Part shown: positions 33,932 to 45,850 of the stretch, in pieces
Layout of the letters: each line of letters opens with the position of its first letter
How positions within the stretch are numbered: the first letter of the stretch is position 1
NCBI RefSeq assembly: GCF_020080835.1
Contig: NC_058158.1
Location: 12,152,001-12,216,000 of the forward strand
Length of the DNA stretch: 64,000 bases
Direction of reading: 5' to 3'
From: Cotesia glomerata
Taxonomy: Eukaryota > Arthropoda > Insecta > Hymenoptera > Braconidae
The notes under the pieces: generated by a model
What the model saw: the letters and a program-made list of their open reading frames with translations, nothing else
What the model was told of the DNA's origin: nothing
The model's database searches: none
Translations under genes and position numbers: made by a program

Positions 33932-36474
33932 GTACTCTCAAATAAAGGTCTTGATGAGTGTGGTACTCATGGGATGAGCTTATATCTTTAAAAATGTCAA
34001 TAGTTTACAAGATACAAGCTCATTTCTTAATTATGTTAAATTGCACTGTAATTTCTCAACTATTGACATTTTTAAAGATATAAGCTCATCTGGATGTTAC
34101 ACTCATCAAGAGCTTTCATTTGAGTACCCACATGCATTTTGATATATTTTTCATATATGCATATACTAGCTGTTACTCGCCCGCTCCGCTGGGCGCTTTA
34201 TAGAATTGCATTTTTAGATCTAGACTTGAAATTTAATTAGAGTATTATTTTCACTTGCACAGATTCCAAATTCTATCAAATTGATATGCACCTTTTATCC
34301 ATATAATTATTCTAGCTAATACTCATTGTAACTTTCAATGTCCAATCACTATAACATTCCCGTGTCTTTCTTACAAAAATGAATAATAATTGATATAAAA
34401 AAAAATTTGTAATGAGCATTGAAAGTTACCGTTAAAGAAATTGCAGGTCTCATAAGTGAAGAAATCTGCCTAGTATATAAACATAACCAATAGAATTAAA
34501 AAATTTATTTTAAACAAATAACAATCGAATATAATAAATTTAGTTACAATAAAATTCATTATTTCTAAGTCAAAAAAATATAGGTTCCAGACAAGTAATC
34601 ACCAACATATCATATACTAAAACCTTCTCCGAAACACGCTGCATCTTATGGTATAAGTATTATTCCGATCGGTTCAATAGTTTTCGCAGTATAACCGGAC
34701 AAAAAAACCGACTCGCCATTTATTAGTATAGATATAATATATATAAATATATGAAAAGTTAATGTGGGTACTTAAATGAAAGCTCTCGATGAGTGTAACA
34801 TCGGGATGAGCTTATATCTTTAAAAATGTAAATATTTCACAAGATAAAAGGTCATTTTTTAATCATGTATCTAGAGATAGAGCATTTTCGAATGCAGCCT
34901 AAATACTTATCATCATAAATTGATTATTGGTGAGAATGATATGAAACCTTGAAAAGGCACAACTCCAGGTCAAGACCTATCTAATGATACCAAATTTAAC
35001 CATAAAAAAACCATTTTATCATATAAATACACTGGCCACAAAATTTTTCTTATTCTCTTAATAATATAGATTTATTTTTTTATTAAAACTTGATCAGATT
35101 TAGATGACACGTTAATAATTTTGTTTTTAGCTCTAGTAGAGTACGTTGAGCCGTCAGAAGCCCGAGCGGCGTTTAAGAAATTGGCTTACACTAAATTTAA
35201 ACACTTGCCACTATATTTGGAGTGGGCGCCAGACAACAGTTTAAATCCGGCAGCAAAATCAATTCCAGGCAATAAATTGTCTGTCGATAAAACCGAAGAC
35301 AAAGAACAGGTTGAAAAAATCAAACCTGTTGAAAATGAACATGAAGATAATGAAGAAGAAGAAGAAGAAGTCGAACCGGACACTACCATTTTTGTTAAGA
35401 ATTTGAATTTCTCAACGACGGATGGTCAGTTGAAAGAATACTTCAGCAAATGTGGTAGAATACACTACGCAACAGTTGCCACGAAAAAAGACCCGAAAAA
35501 CCCGGGAGAGAAACTTTCGATGGGCTACGGATTTGTGAGATACAAATACAAAGCCGACGCAGATCGGGCTTTGAAAGAATTGCAGATGACCTTATTAGAA
35601 GGCAAGACGTTGGAGTTGAAACGCTCACAAAGAACATTAGAGTACGTATTTGTTTGAAATTTTAAATGATTTTCACTAGAAGGATGATTAGTTTAAAAGA
35701 AAAGTATTAATTAAAATTTTTTGATCAACAGAACGGACGTAAAGACGACGAGAAAAGTGTCAAAAGTGACAGAAGCAACGGGAACTAAAATTCTTATAAG
35801 AAACATTCCTTTCCAAGCGAATGTAAACGAAATTACAGAATTATTCAAGTAAGTTTAAGTGGATAAAAAATAGTTATTTAAATATCTGATTGATATTCGA
35901 GTTGGGTAATTGATGGACATTTATTTCAGAGCGTTTGGAGAATTGAAAGCTGTTCGTTTGCCCAAGAAGATGGTAGGAGATGGGAATCACCGAGGATTTG
36001 GTTTCGTTGAGTATTACACAAAAAGTGATGCCAAGGTAAAATATAAACATCATTTAGATTTAAACACTTTTTAATAGTCAACGACTTGCAGCAATACTTA
36101 TCACAGTGTCAACATTTGTATCGATTGGTAATGTCTTTTATTAATATTTATTTCAGAAAGCTTTCAAGGCGCTCTGTCAGAGTACTCATTTGTATGGCAG
36201 AAGATTAGCGCTGGAATGGGCCCAAACTGACGAAGATATCGACACTATTAGAAAGCGAACCGCTAAGCATTTTCACCCAGGTATTTTTCGATTTCAATTC
36301 ATTGGAATTTCTTTTTATTGAATTATACTATTATTGTATAATAAATTGTGATTCTCTATGCAAATAAGTATTTAAATTATATATTTCTTCTTATTTTTTA
36401 CAGAAACAAGCGTCAAGAAAAGTAAAAAAGCTACTGTCGATCCTGAATCACTGGGTCTTGAAGCTGAATCTTAA
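30421..36474 (+). CDS. Rbm19: RBM19/Mrd1 six-RRM ribosome biogenesis factor
   Basis: Eleven exons: 30421-30456, 30535-30739, 30973-31127, 31600-32029, 32090-32482, 32962-33363, 35131-35641, 35732-35848, 35930-36035, 36157-36280 and 36404-36474; 849 residues, frames consistent at every junction. Six RRMs can be seen: about 2-78 (SRLIVKNLP, FGFVGF), 214-290, 320-397 (GRIFVRNLAY, GFGTITF), 503-577 (TTIILVKNLP), 626-708 (TTIFVKNLNF, GYGFVRY) and 731-812 (TKILIRNIPF, GFGFVEY). Lys/Glu-rich linkers follow RRM1 and RRM4. RBM19/Mrd1 is a nucleolar protein needed for early 18S pre-rRNA processing in the SSU processome. Intron 6 (33364-35130) splits RRM4 and has grown through transposon insertions. Poly(A) signal AATAAA at 36524. 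Being next to RpS16 may only reflect housekeeping clustering. Confidence 0.96.
33492..33711. repeat. Palindromic MITE copy A in RBM19 intron 6
   Basis: The arms aactattgaggtttttaaag...gatgttacactcatcaaga and their inverse flank an AT-rich centre. Copies B and C follow immediately. Confidence 0.75.
33765..34012. repeat. Palindromic MITE copy B with (AT)n core
   Basis: Same arms as copy A. The centre has expanded into an uninterrupted (AT)n tract of about 70 bases (33861-33930), likely unstable in length. Confidence 0.75.
34049..34855. repeat. Palindromic MITE copy C, split by an insertion
   Basis: The left arm (34049-34163) and right arm (34734-34855) are the two halves of one palindrome, separated by the element at 34164-34733. 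Confidence 0.75.
34164..34733 (+). mobile_element. Interspersed element ACTAGCTG...TTAGTATAGAT
   Basis: It starts tactagctgttactcgcccg with a GC-rich head (ctccgctgggcgc) and ends ttattagtatagat. The 3' 145 bases match 19925-20069. It has inserted in the centre of palindrome copy C. Such heads and tails are common on insect non-autonomous retroposons or Helitron-like repeats; the class is not resolved. No open frame. Confidence 0.65.
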
Positions 36475-36654
36475 AAATATAAGATATCCATATTAATATG
36501 TAAATAAGAAACAATTTATACACAATAAAGTCCTTTCTTTGTTTTTAATTTATATATCTACGACATTTGTCATTTCGTCTAAAAAAGTTTTCTTTTTTTC
36601 TCTAATTTTTTTATCTTTCGTGAATATGTCAAAAATATTCATTTACTTACTTAA

Positions 36655-38110
36655 GAAGATGAAAATCACAGATGAGTCGAATTCGTTGAGTACTTTACGA
36701 AAAGTAATGCGAGGATAAATTTATAAGTAGATTTCATAGAAATCTAATCATTACATTTGTCCTTATGACGGAACTCTTCAAACTGATTCAGAAAATACAT
36801 ATAGTTCAAAAGTTTATTCGAGTTAGTTATTCTTTCGACGATTCACAGGGTCAAGTTCGACGTGCCGAATCGGTCAATTAGTTCAGAAATGACAACAATT
36901 AAAAATTTGCAAAAATAGAAAAAAATTACCGTTCTATAAGTTCTTTTTGAAATAACTTTTGAAAATGCAAAATTTCATTTAAAAGCTCATAAATAAGTTT
37001 CAATTTTTATGTCACTTTATTCTCTTAGACCGAAAATTTCCCACATATCTGTGACTAGTGATGAAATTTTACGATTCTTCAAGTTTTTAGTAATTTTAAG
37101 AAATTTACTTCCAATTCGGCTGTCGACTGGCCTTTTTTTATTTTAAAGATTATTTATCAAACTAGATAAAGATACAGATATATCATACAATACTATGTTA
37201 TATCTGTCTTGTCGAGATTTAACTCCAAGATTTTATTACCAGTTTTGCTAATTTATTCTTAATTGACTTTTTATTCTCAACTAAACACTTCAAAAACTAC
37301 CCAGTAGCATAATGCACGATTCTTAATGCAAAGCATTAGAATATGCTTTACGATCGAAAAATTCTGTTTTCCTCTTTTTTAAATATTCAGCAGTCATAAA
37401 ACTTGCACTTAAGTAAAGAAATAGATCTGTATCTAATATTTACAGAAATTATCTCATATTTTAACTTACATTCATTATAGTACAACAATAGTGAATAAAT
37501 AATAAAAATTTTTGAATGTCAAGTGCAGCTTTTTGCTTTTCCTTATTCACTATTTTATTGATAAGTTTATTCTGTATAATAGCTAGAGATTTAAATGTAT
37601 TGTTGTATTGCAAATACCAGCGTTATGCTTAATGGTGACACGCGTAAACATCTCCGGACAAAACATAGAAAAAAAAATACTTTTATTTTTAGGATATTAA
37701 AATTGAAATTTATTTATTTTGTCGCGGAGATTATTTACGCGTATCACCACATTAAGATAATTTTAAGGATCTCTAGTAAAGCACGCATTTATATGGCAGA
37801 AGATTAGACCCAAATAATCGAAAATGTTAGAAAGTAATCAGCTAACCATTTTCCCCGATATATTTTTCGATTTCATTGCATCGGAATTTCTTTCATCTCA
37901 TTAATTAAACATACCTTAGTTTCAAATCTAAAAATATAAGTGAGTAAATTTACATAAAATCATTCCTGTTGTTTTCTACCAAAACCACCAATAAGAGTAA
38001 AAAAGCCACAATAAACCCCAACTTGGTTCTTCTCGAAGCCAATTCTAAAAATATACCGTCATTAATATGCAAATACACAATAAAACTATTTATCTGTTTA
38101 CAAACCACAG
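36655..38110 (+). pseudogene. Decayed duplicate of the RBM19 3' end
   Basis: Three blocks resemble, in order, the last exons of the neighbouring gene. About 36665-36715 (tcgttgagtactttacgaaa...) matches exon 9. About 37765-37900 (gcatttatatggcagaagattag, ...tttttcgatttcattgcatcgg) matches exon 10 and the intron after it. About 37970-38105 (aagagtaaaaaagccac...aattctaaaaatata...cacaataaa) matches the last exon and 3' UTR. Because intron sequence is included, it arose by DNA duplication, not retroposition. Frames are broken by stops and indels. The 1 kb between the first two blocks holds unrelated DNA. Confidence 0.7.
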
Positions 38111-38755
38111 GTCTTTTGTATTTTTGGCAGCTTTCAGGTTTGACCGCGCGTCAACTTCTTAAACTTCTGATCACGTATTGAAACTTTTCCTTGGATGCTT
38201 CTGCCATTTGTCTATCTCTCTCATAAATGTCTCCTCGAACAAGACCTCGAGGCAAACCAGCTCGTGATAATGCCATCATGTATCTAGGGTTCGATAAAAT
38301 GTTTATTAACTTTCCGAAAGTGTAAATAAGGTAGGATAATATTACTTCTGCTAAAATAAACCGCTAATTACATCAACATCAGTAACTAATTATTTAAATA
38401 GCTAATTAATACATAAGTGATGTTTAGATAAAAATATACATACTTACTATAAATTATGTTTCCTACTAGTAGCAATGTTACCAAGTTACACTTGTGCACA
38501 AGCAGAATCCAATCTCTGATATGGTGCATATGACAGCGTTATACTTGCATGTATTATATGCATAAGCAGTTTCTAAATAACATCGCAAGTAAAGTACTGA
38601 GAGAAGAAATGTTTTCCTTTCACTCCCCCGCCACTTGGACCGGTGCAATGGAACGTCGAAACTCCCGGCTAGTACTACGTATAGATAAGACTCAGTTATT
38701 CATGCATTGCATCCTACAGCTTTGTATTAATCACAAATAATAGTTATTGTAAGTA

Positions 38756-39172
38756 TTATTTTTCTAGATATATCGGAAAAAAAAAAAAATTGAATTGGGC
38801 ACGATTCTCCCACTGGTAATACTCCCGGTGGTATTTGTTGTCCCCGCTCTTTGGTGGGGTTCTCCAGAGTTTAACCGGCGATAAACACCCATGAAAGTAA
38901 CAGTGCTGTTCCACCTTGGAGTGGCAAACGCGAAAGGGATTTACCTCCGTTTGTTCAGTCCGACATTCTACATCGACGTGAACGCACTTACTTGCGCCAG
39001 TGATCATCCAAAGTATTTTTAATAACAGTAAGACTTCCTGCAAAAATTAATTATATTTTAATATAATAATTATAATTCAACAGTCCAAAGACAGTAAAAA
39101 AGAAAAAAAATTAATACGTACCAGTGCCGTGCGGGAAGAAAAGTGTCTTTTGCAACAGGATGCGAACTTCCT
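38756..39172 (-). CDS. Possible exons of an unknown cysteine-rich protein
   Basis: On the minus strand a 49-base exon (39172 down to about 39124; acceptor cttcttcttaaatttcag, donor gtacgt) could join an exon starting near 39039 (acceptor aattaatttttgcag). The combined frame encodes a hydrophobic run (EVLLLLKILWMITGA) and then a segment with six spaced cysteines (SKCVHVDVECR, FRVCHSK, QHCYFHGC), before tailing off into Phe-rich sequence and a stop. No initiation codon precedes the hydrophobic run in the visible exons. The region is markedly less AT-rich than its flanks. I do not recognise the family; it may be a chance frame. Confidence 0.3.
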
Positions 39173-39173
39173 G

Positions 39174-42100
39174 AAATTTAAGAAGAAGATTAACTGGGGA
39201 TCATAACGATGGATTGGGTGAGAATTTAGATATATATTTTTACCTTTAATTGATTAATTTATTAACTTGGTAAAACCTTGAGTTTTAAATTGTGCGTATA
39301 AATTGAAGTAGAGCTGATAATTGAAGCGTTATGAGGTCGAAGAGAGCGAGTTGAGTCTGCATACAAGTTTTTGGCGAGCACGCAATCTTGAGGATAGCCA
39401 GTACATTACTTTCTGCAGCCAAGGGGCCTTGAGAGTACTTACCGGTATATAGTAATTATAATTATATACTGACCGGAGCCGTTTAAAGCCGCTTGTAAGT
39501 CGGATAAAATTCTAATAAGAATGAGAATAGAAATAATAGATAAGGGATAAGTATCCAGCTATTGTATTAATGTACGGTGAATTACGTGATGGTTTCGCAA
39601 CAGAGGAATCGCGGATGGTATCTCCTATCTCTGAATTCATAATTCACACTGTTGTTACCGAATAACGCTAATAAAAAGTTATGGAATATGGTAAAAAACA
39701 TAACAGGCGTATTATGGGAGCCATCTATGATAGTCATATCTGTTATTATGTGGGAGAATCTCTGAGTATCGGTTTGTGGGAATAATTAGCTTATTTCTGC
39801 CCACTTTTAAGATACTGTTGTGGCAATTAGTTTTGCTTATTGCGAAACTGGAATTATTAATTATCTGTCAATGGTTTTATGTTTAATTTTGTTAAATTGA
39901 GACTACCGTGATAAAAAATAAATTTTTAATTAATTATTCATTTGTAATTCATGTAATTTATATAAACCTATCTGAAAGTTAATAATTACGGTAATAAATG
40001 ATAATTATAAAAGTAAAAGAAATCTAAATTACAAATTACAAAATCTTTCTCGCTTTTTATTTCCGAGGGTAGGAATAGTAATATTTATAATAATAATAAA
40101 CATCGCGTTATAATTTGTAACATTTGATAATTTATTTAAATCTTATACTTGACACCCGTTTCAGTAATGTAGGAAGTTATTTAATAAAACACGAAGAAAT
40201 ATAAATAATAATACAATTTAGTGTGTCATAATAATTGTCAATGATTTAAGAATTTAATTAAATATTTTCGCAATACTTTCAAAAGAAGAAATTTATATTT
40301 TCTATGAGTTTTATTTATTAACACGCCAACACGTGCGTATATGAATATTAAACGATAATAATAATGTAAATATAAATATACAATATTATAATGATGATGA
40401 TGATGATGATGATGATGATTATATTAATGTATGTGAATAGTGAAAGCGATACGTTAATTTATACGATGAAAACAGAAGGAAGAGCTTGTCAATCGCTTAT
40501 ATTACATACGACCATGATTGCGACCTTCATGTCTTCTCGGCTTATTGCTGGTCAATCTATCGATCAGGTGATCGGGTAAATAACTTTTCCCTGAGATGTA
40601 TAAATAAATGACCTTCTAGGAGAGATCGGTAAATAATATTACTCGACACATAAATCTCACACTAACGAGGCTCATTAATCTGTCTATTTTGTTTTCGGAA
40701 GAAATTCTGCACTCAGAATTACTATAAATTTATTGCACATGGGTCGTTAGACGTTATGTACTGCTATCTTCAAGTAGCTGCTTAGCTAATCCGAAATTTT
40801 CTGATTTTTTAAATAACCAATGATAACCCTTGACTAACTTCATCTTTTTCTTTCATAAAGTAATCTAAAAAAGAAAGTGAAATTATTTTATAGGGTAGCG
40901 ATCGACCTGAATAACTTGGAAAAATGATAAAATTTCAACCTTAGTCGGGAAATTTTATAGTAAATTTTTGATTATTTTTCAATAAACAAAGAAAATTAAA
41001 TTTAAAATATTCGCTTTGAAGACATGCGTAAGTAATTGAACTAACTTATGAGGAAATGAAAGTTACTAAAAATTAATAATTTTTTTTTATTTATTATCCT
41101 TTCAATGCTAGTCAACTGTGCTGTAATGATAGCTGATATTATTTTGTATTACTTAACTTCTCTAATTTCCATTTTTTCAAACTAATGATATATAATAATT
41201 AAAAAGTAGGATAAAAATAATTAATAAACAAGGTTAATATTGACTCTGTAATTATTTGTTGTATTTTAAAGAGTTATAAATACTTTATTCAACTAAATTT
41301 AATTTTTCAATCACACAAAAATCTGTAAAAGATTGACTCAATAAATTATAGTCACAAAAAGTTCATGCAGTTTTTTTATAGTAATTTAAAATTATGATGA
41401 AAGTTTTATTTGAAGGGATAATTTAAAAATTTAATATTTATTTTTTCAGTAGGTCTTTGAATTTTATCTAAAGTCAGGAAATTTTAAAGTAAACTTTTAA
41501 ACGTCACTCTGTTATAGCTTAAAAATTTTTTCCAAGTGTCTTCTAATGATCGATAAATTTTTTAGATTCATAATAAATTTTGATTTTTAGCTTATTTATC
41601 CGCTGTCTTCTTTTTCACGTACTTTTTTAAACTAAAAAAAAAAGTTTAATTTAAATTTCTAAATGACAAAAAAATCATTTATAGTTTTTCAAATGCTATT
41701 AGTAAAGTTAAATTCTTCTCGGCAAATTTTGTAGTAATAGCTTGTAAGAAAGTAATTTTCGCGTAAAAATAACTCCCGAGAGATTACCTAAGAATCCAAG
41801 TGAAGCTTAATGATGGTTTCTGTAAAAAGCACAACTATAGTTCTTCATTTCACACGTTTTATCACTTTGATGACAAGTAATTTTCTTGACTTGCAATTTT
41901 TGTTTTATCAGTAACTCCTGAAATTTTTTTCGAGTCAGAGATTCCTAAAATAGTCTTCCAATTTTCACCCTGTTTTATCATTTTATCATTACGTAGATTG
42001 AAAAAAAAAAAAAAATAAATAAAGTTATCAATATCAATTGAGTAATATTAGATGAACAAATTAAAAGTTTCCGATTTAAAATGGCGGATTTAAAGTAGCC

Positions 42101-43370
42101 GTCAACGGCATCGAAAGTTCTTGTTATATTATTCCACGTCGATGGATCGAATGTGAGATTTAGACACAGGGACAGTCAGCTGGTTGACCTTTTGCGGTTA
42201 ATGCCGACGGGTCTTGAACGACGTTTAATTATTTAAACCTCCTCTTAAGTTTATCTTCGTCCAGTCTTGTACGAGAAAGGGGCTCGTGTCATCCGGTTCG
42301 AGTATTAAAATACATTTAAAAAAGCATTCAATCATGTGAATGAATAATTATTTGAGAAAATTAAACTATAAAATTTCACTTTGTAATTTCACGTTCCCCA
42401 TATAATATGTGTGTCAATGATCACACGAGAGACTATTAAATACATGATACAGTAATTTTTAATTAAACGGTTTATCCTGAGGCTGGATGGTGATTAGCGA
42501 AAAAATGATAATTGATATATGTATTTATTTATTTCCTGTTAAAAATATAGGTCCGATAAGACTTGCCGCAATCCCTGGAGCTAATCCCGATGAAAGTAAA
42601 AGTTTGTTTAATTCTGTGGAGCTCTAAACAACTCTGACACTAATGGCTACCAGAATCTTTGATGTTAAATGCTTTGAGGAATGTAAATTTAAATGAAAAA
42701 CCATCGCAATATTCTCAACTTATCCTGGAGAATTTTTTAAAAGAAAATCTCCGAGTTTATCAACGAAGAAAACAAACAATACTTCACGTTTAATTTCTCC
42801 AGCATTGTCCCGATATTTCTCGAGCGACCTTGGGAAAATATTTTTATTTTCATTACAAACCTGTTTAGTTTCTTAACTTTTCATTTTTATTGACAATTAT
42901 TGAGCATTATGAGTCGCTAATGGTCTTTCAGTGAAAAACAACAGAATAAATTAATAAAATATTGAAAATTTGAATTATAAAAACTTTTAATCAGCAGTTA
43001 GAGTAATAAATAAATGGTTAATGTACCAGCGATGTAACAGCGTAATAAGAGATTATTACGTTTGACGTCGCGCCGAAACGCCCGAGAAAGTCGATTCAAA
43101 CGGGCCCCATATTATATCTTTCTGCTACAACTTCTTTATATATATATTTCTATACATTTATATATTTATATATCGTGCGTTCCTTATTTATTTCTTTCTT
43201 TCTTGCTTTCTCTTTACACACGTTGCATAACAAGGAGTGGAGTGTCGAGAATACGCATAGTTCTCTGCCACAAAATAATCAAAAATTTGTCTCTTTTTAT
43301 TTACCCGGTCAAATACCTCGAAATTTTTTGTCTGTAAAAGGTCATTTAAAGTCTTAAGAGATATTGAAGA
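39174..43370. other. Intergenic, with GC-richer islands and a (GAT)n tract
   Basis: No gene recognised. A (ATG)n/(GAT)n microsatellite lies at 40391-40420. Less AT-rich islands near 39340-39480, 42060-42330 and 43050-43110 (acgtttgacgtcgcgccg) could be regulatory or untranslated exons, for instance of the chitinase whose first exon is missing, but nothing proves this. Confidence 0.35.
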
Positions 43371-43779
43371 TTAAGGTAGTTGTAGCGTGATAGGCATTTC
43401 AACAGAAAATTATGAAATTTTTTTTATTGAAAGATAAATATATTAATAATTCACTACCAAAATTTCAGATCAATTGACCGCACCGTTTTTGAGTAATTAA
43501 TTTTCGAAATTGTGTCTTTTACACGTAGAGGTATAGAGAGATGGTAAAGTTAGTATGAAATCTTCCATACCACTCGAGTGGGCCAAAGATTTCATACTAA
43601 CTTTATCATCTCTCTATACCGCTACGTGTAAAAGATGCAATTTCAAAAATTAATTACTCAAAAACGGTGCGGTCAATTGATCTGAAATTTTGGTAGTGAA
43701 TTATTAATATATTTATCTTTCAATAAAAAAAATTTCATAATTTTCTGTTGAAATGCCTATCACGCTACAACTACCTTAA
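43371..43779. mobile_element. Highly symmetric 409-bp fold-back element
   Basis: Arms of about 190 bp are nearly perfect inverted copies, from ttaaggtagttgtagcgtga at the left to its inverse at the right, around a short centre near 43575 (ccactcgagtggg). The arms show few mismatches, which suggests recent origin or ongoing hairpin-based correction. Non-coding. Confidence 0.85.
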
Positions 43780-43986
43780 ATAATTTTAAATCTTTATTCT
43801 TTATTTAGAAAATTTTAATTCACAGAAGAAAAATTTGAATAAATTTTATTGAAGTTCTTAACCTTTAGTCGAAAGTTATAAGAAAATTTTTTGGAGGATT
43901 TAATTTTGAAAATTATGAGTAAAAGTTTAAATTCTGTGTCAAATATTAAAAATATAATAAATTTAAGTTCAAGAAAAACGCTTTTA

Positions 43987-44327
43987 CACTGAGAGAAAAA
44001 ATTTCTTTTCAAAAAAATGGGCAATGTTATGACAAGACATTAATTTGTTAAAATTTTTTAACTGTAGCAATCAAAATTTTACTCAGTTACTTTCTTGTTG
44101 ATAAAAAGTTTTTTAGATTTGGGAAAAAACAATTTTGGGTGAAAATTCGCGTTGTTTATTTCAAATTAATTTTTCCCAAATCGTAAAAAATTTTTTTCGA
44201 CAAGAAAATTACTTTGAACAAAATTTTGATTTTTTCAGCTAAAAAACAAAATTATTAGAAATTTTGACAAATTAATTTCTTGTCATAACAATGTCCATTT
44301 TTTTCAAAAGAAATTTTTTCTCTCAGT
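43987..44327. mobile_element. CACTGAGAGAAAAAATTTC fold-back MITE
   Basis: The ends cactgagagaaaaaatttct and gaaattttttctctcagt are inverted, and inner blocks (tgggcaatgttatgacaaga / tcttgtcataacaatgtcca) also pair. 341 bp, non-coding. Confidence 0.75.
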
Positions 44328-45850
44328 TTATAGCAAAATATACCAAAAAATAGTTTTGAATGATTTTTAAGCAGCTTAAAATAAAAAATAAAGTGATTAA
44401 CAAAAAAATTATTTGATTGTAAAAAGAATCATTAGATTTTTAATAGAATTAATTAAAATATTTTATTGATACATATTTTTAAAATTAAAATATTTTGTAA
44501 AGCATTTTAAACTTGTTTTACAATAAAATAAACTTTTTGTTCAAATTTTCAACTAATTGAAAGTAATTTTCTACTTTTCCTTTTAGTTTGTTATTAAAGT
44601 ATTTTTTTTTTAATTATTAAAATTTTTAATTATTTTCAAATTTTTTAGTGTAATTAAAAACGAAAGGCAAAACATTGAAATTTTTTATTCAATTATAAAA
44701 AACGAACAAGGTTTACTATAATTGAAAGAATGATATATATTTCACTTGTAAAATTAATCATTTTTTTTTTTTTTTATTCTAAAAACATTTATCCTGTACA
44801 AGACATCAAAATAAAGTTATAAAATTATTATAGTGTCATCAATCCTTGATACGTGTGCAAATTTTCAAATTAATTAGATGATTTAAAGTCGATAAAAATA
44901 ACGTTGAAAGATTCCGTTACTTACTTACAAGTCAAGCTTATAAAAACGTGTTGAAAAAATGATAAGAGATTAAACAAAGTTGGAAAAACGATCAAATTAA
45001 TTTAAAAAAAACAGCAATTAGTTTCAGTCATTTTAGCACTCATTTTTCGCTAACAATTCATAATATTCCAAAGTAAAAAAAACTTTTTCAAGTTTATAAA
45101 AATGGAAATAGTCATTGTGAAGCTCGAAGATATTAATGACCTAAAATTTAATACTCTAATTCTGCAGTTAAATATAAAAACTTTAAAAAAAAAATTTGAT
45201 TCAACAATTCAAATTAAATAAATGAATTGACCTAGAGATCAAAATTCAGCAGCACATTTCTTTCACCAGCAATTAACGCTAACAAAACATAAAACATTCT
45301 CGAGTACAATGTAGTGAGTCAATTAAAACTTGTATAATAGACAATTCTTTTACAATAGACTTGTAAATCTCCAATTATCATAATTCCTATTGAAATTATA
45401 AATACTTTTCTTCTTTGTAACATATTTTTCTAACGCAAAGTTAGGTGATATGAATCGGCAAATTTAATTCATTATTATAAATATTATATTTCAGTAGAAA
45501 AATTAGGTTTCGAGAAAGCAGCATGGAGAACAATTAAATAATTAGATAACAGATTGAATAGAAAAAAAGATATTTATCAAACTAGTCAAGTGGAACAAAA
45601 ATTTAAATAAATATTTTTCTTGGAATTAATAATTTATTTTTTGAATTAAAGACTGGCTTGGTCCCGGAAGAAAATATTTCGTAGCCTTTTGGGCACGTTT
45701 CTTCGATGCGTGACGACTACTAACATGTCTTTAGGTACATCCGCGTTTGGAAGGGCCATTGTTCTCGATAAATATAAATGTCTACAAGATTTGATTATTA
45801 ATTGATTAATAAAATAAAATATGTATGATATAATAATTGTGACGTTGCAG
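44328..45850. other. Gene-free stretch upstream of the chitinase
   Basis: AT-rich, no recognised gene. The initiator exon of the chitinase should lie here or further left but could not be identified. Confidence 0.4.

Noticed and set aside
37595..37700. BED-type zinc finger transposase fragment (RKHLRTKHRK)
   Set aside because: A short partial resemblance without the upstream Cys pair; may be chance.
40391..40579. 62-codon frame starting with poly-Met
   Set aside because: Produced by a (ATG)n microsatellite; the rest has no protein-like features.
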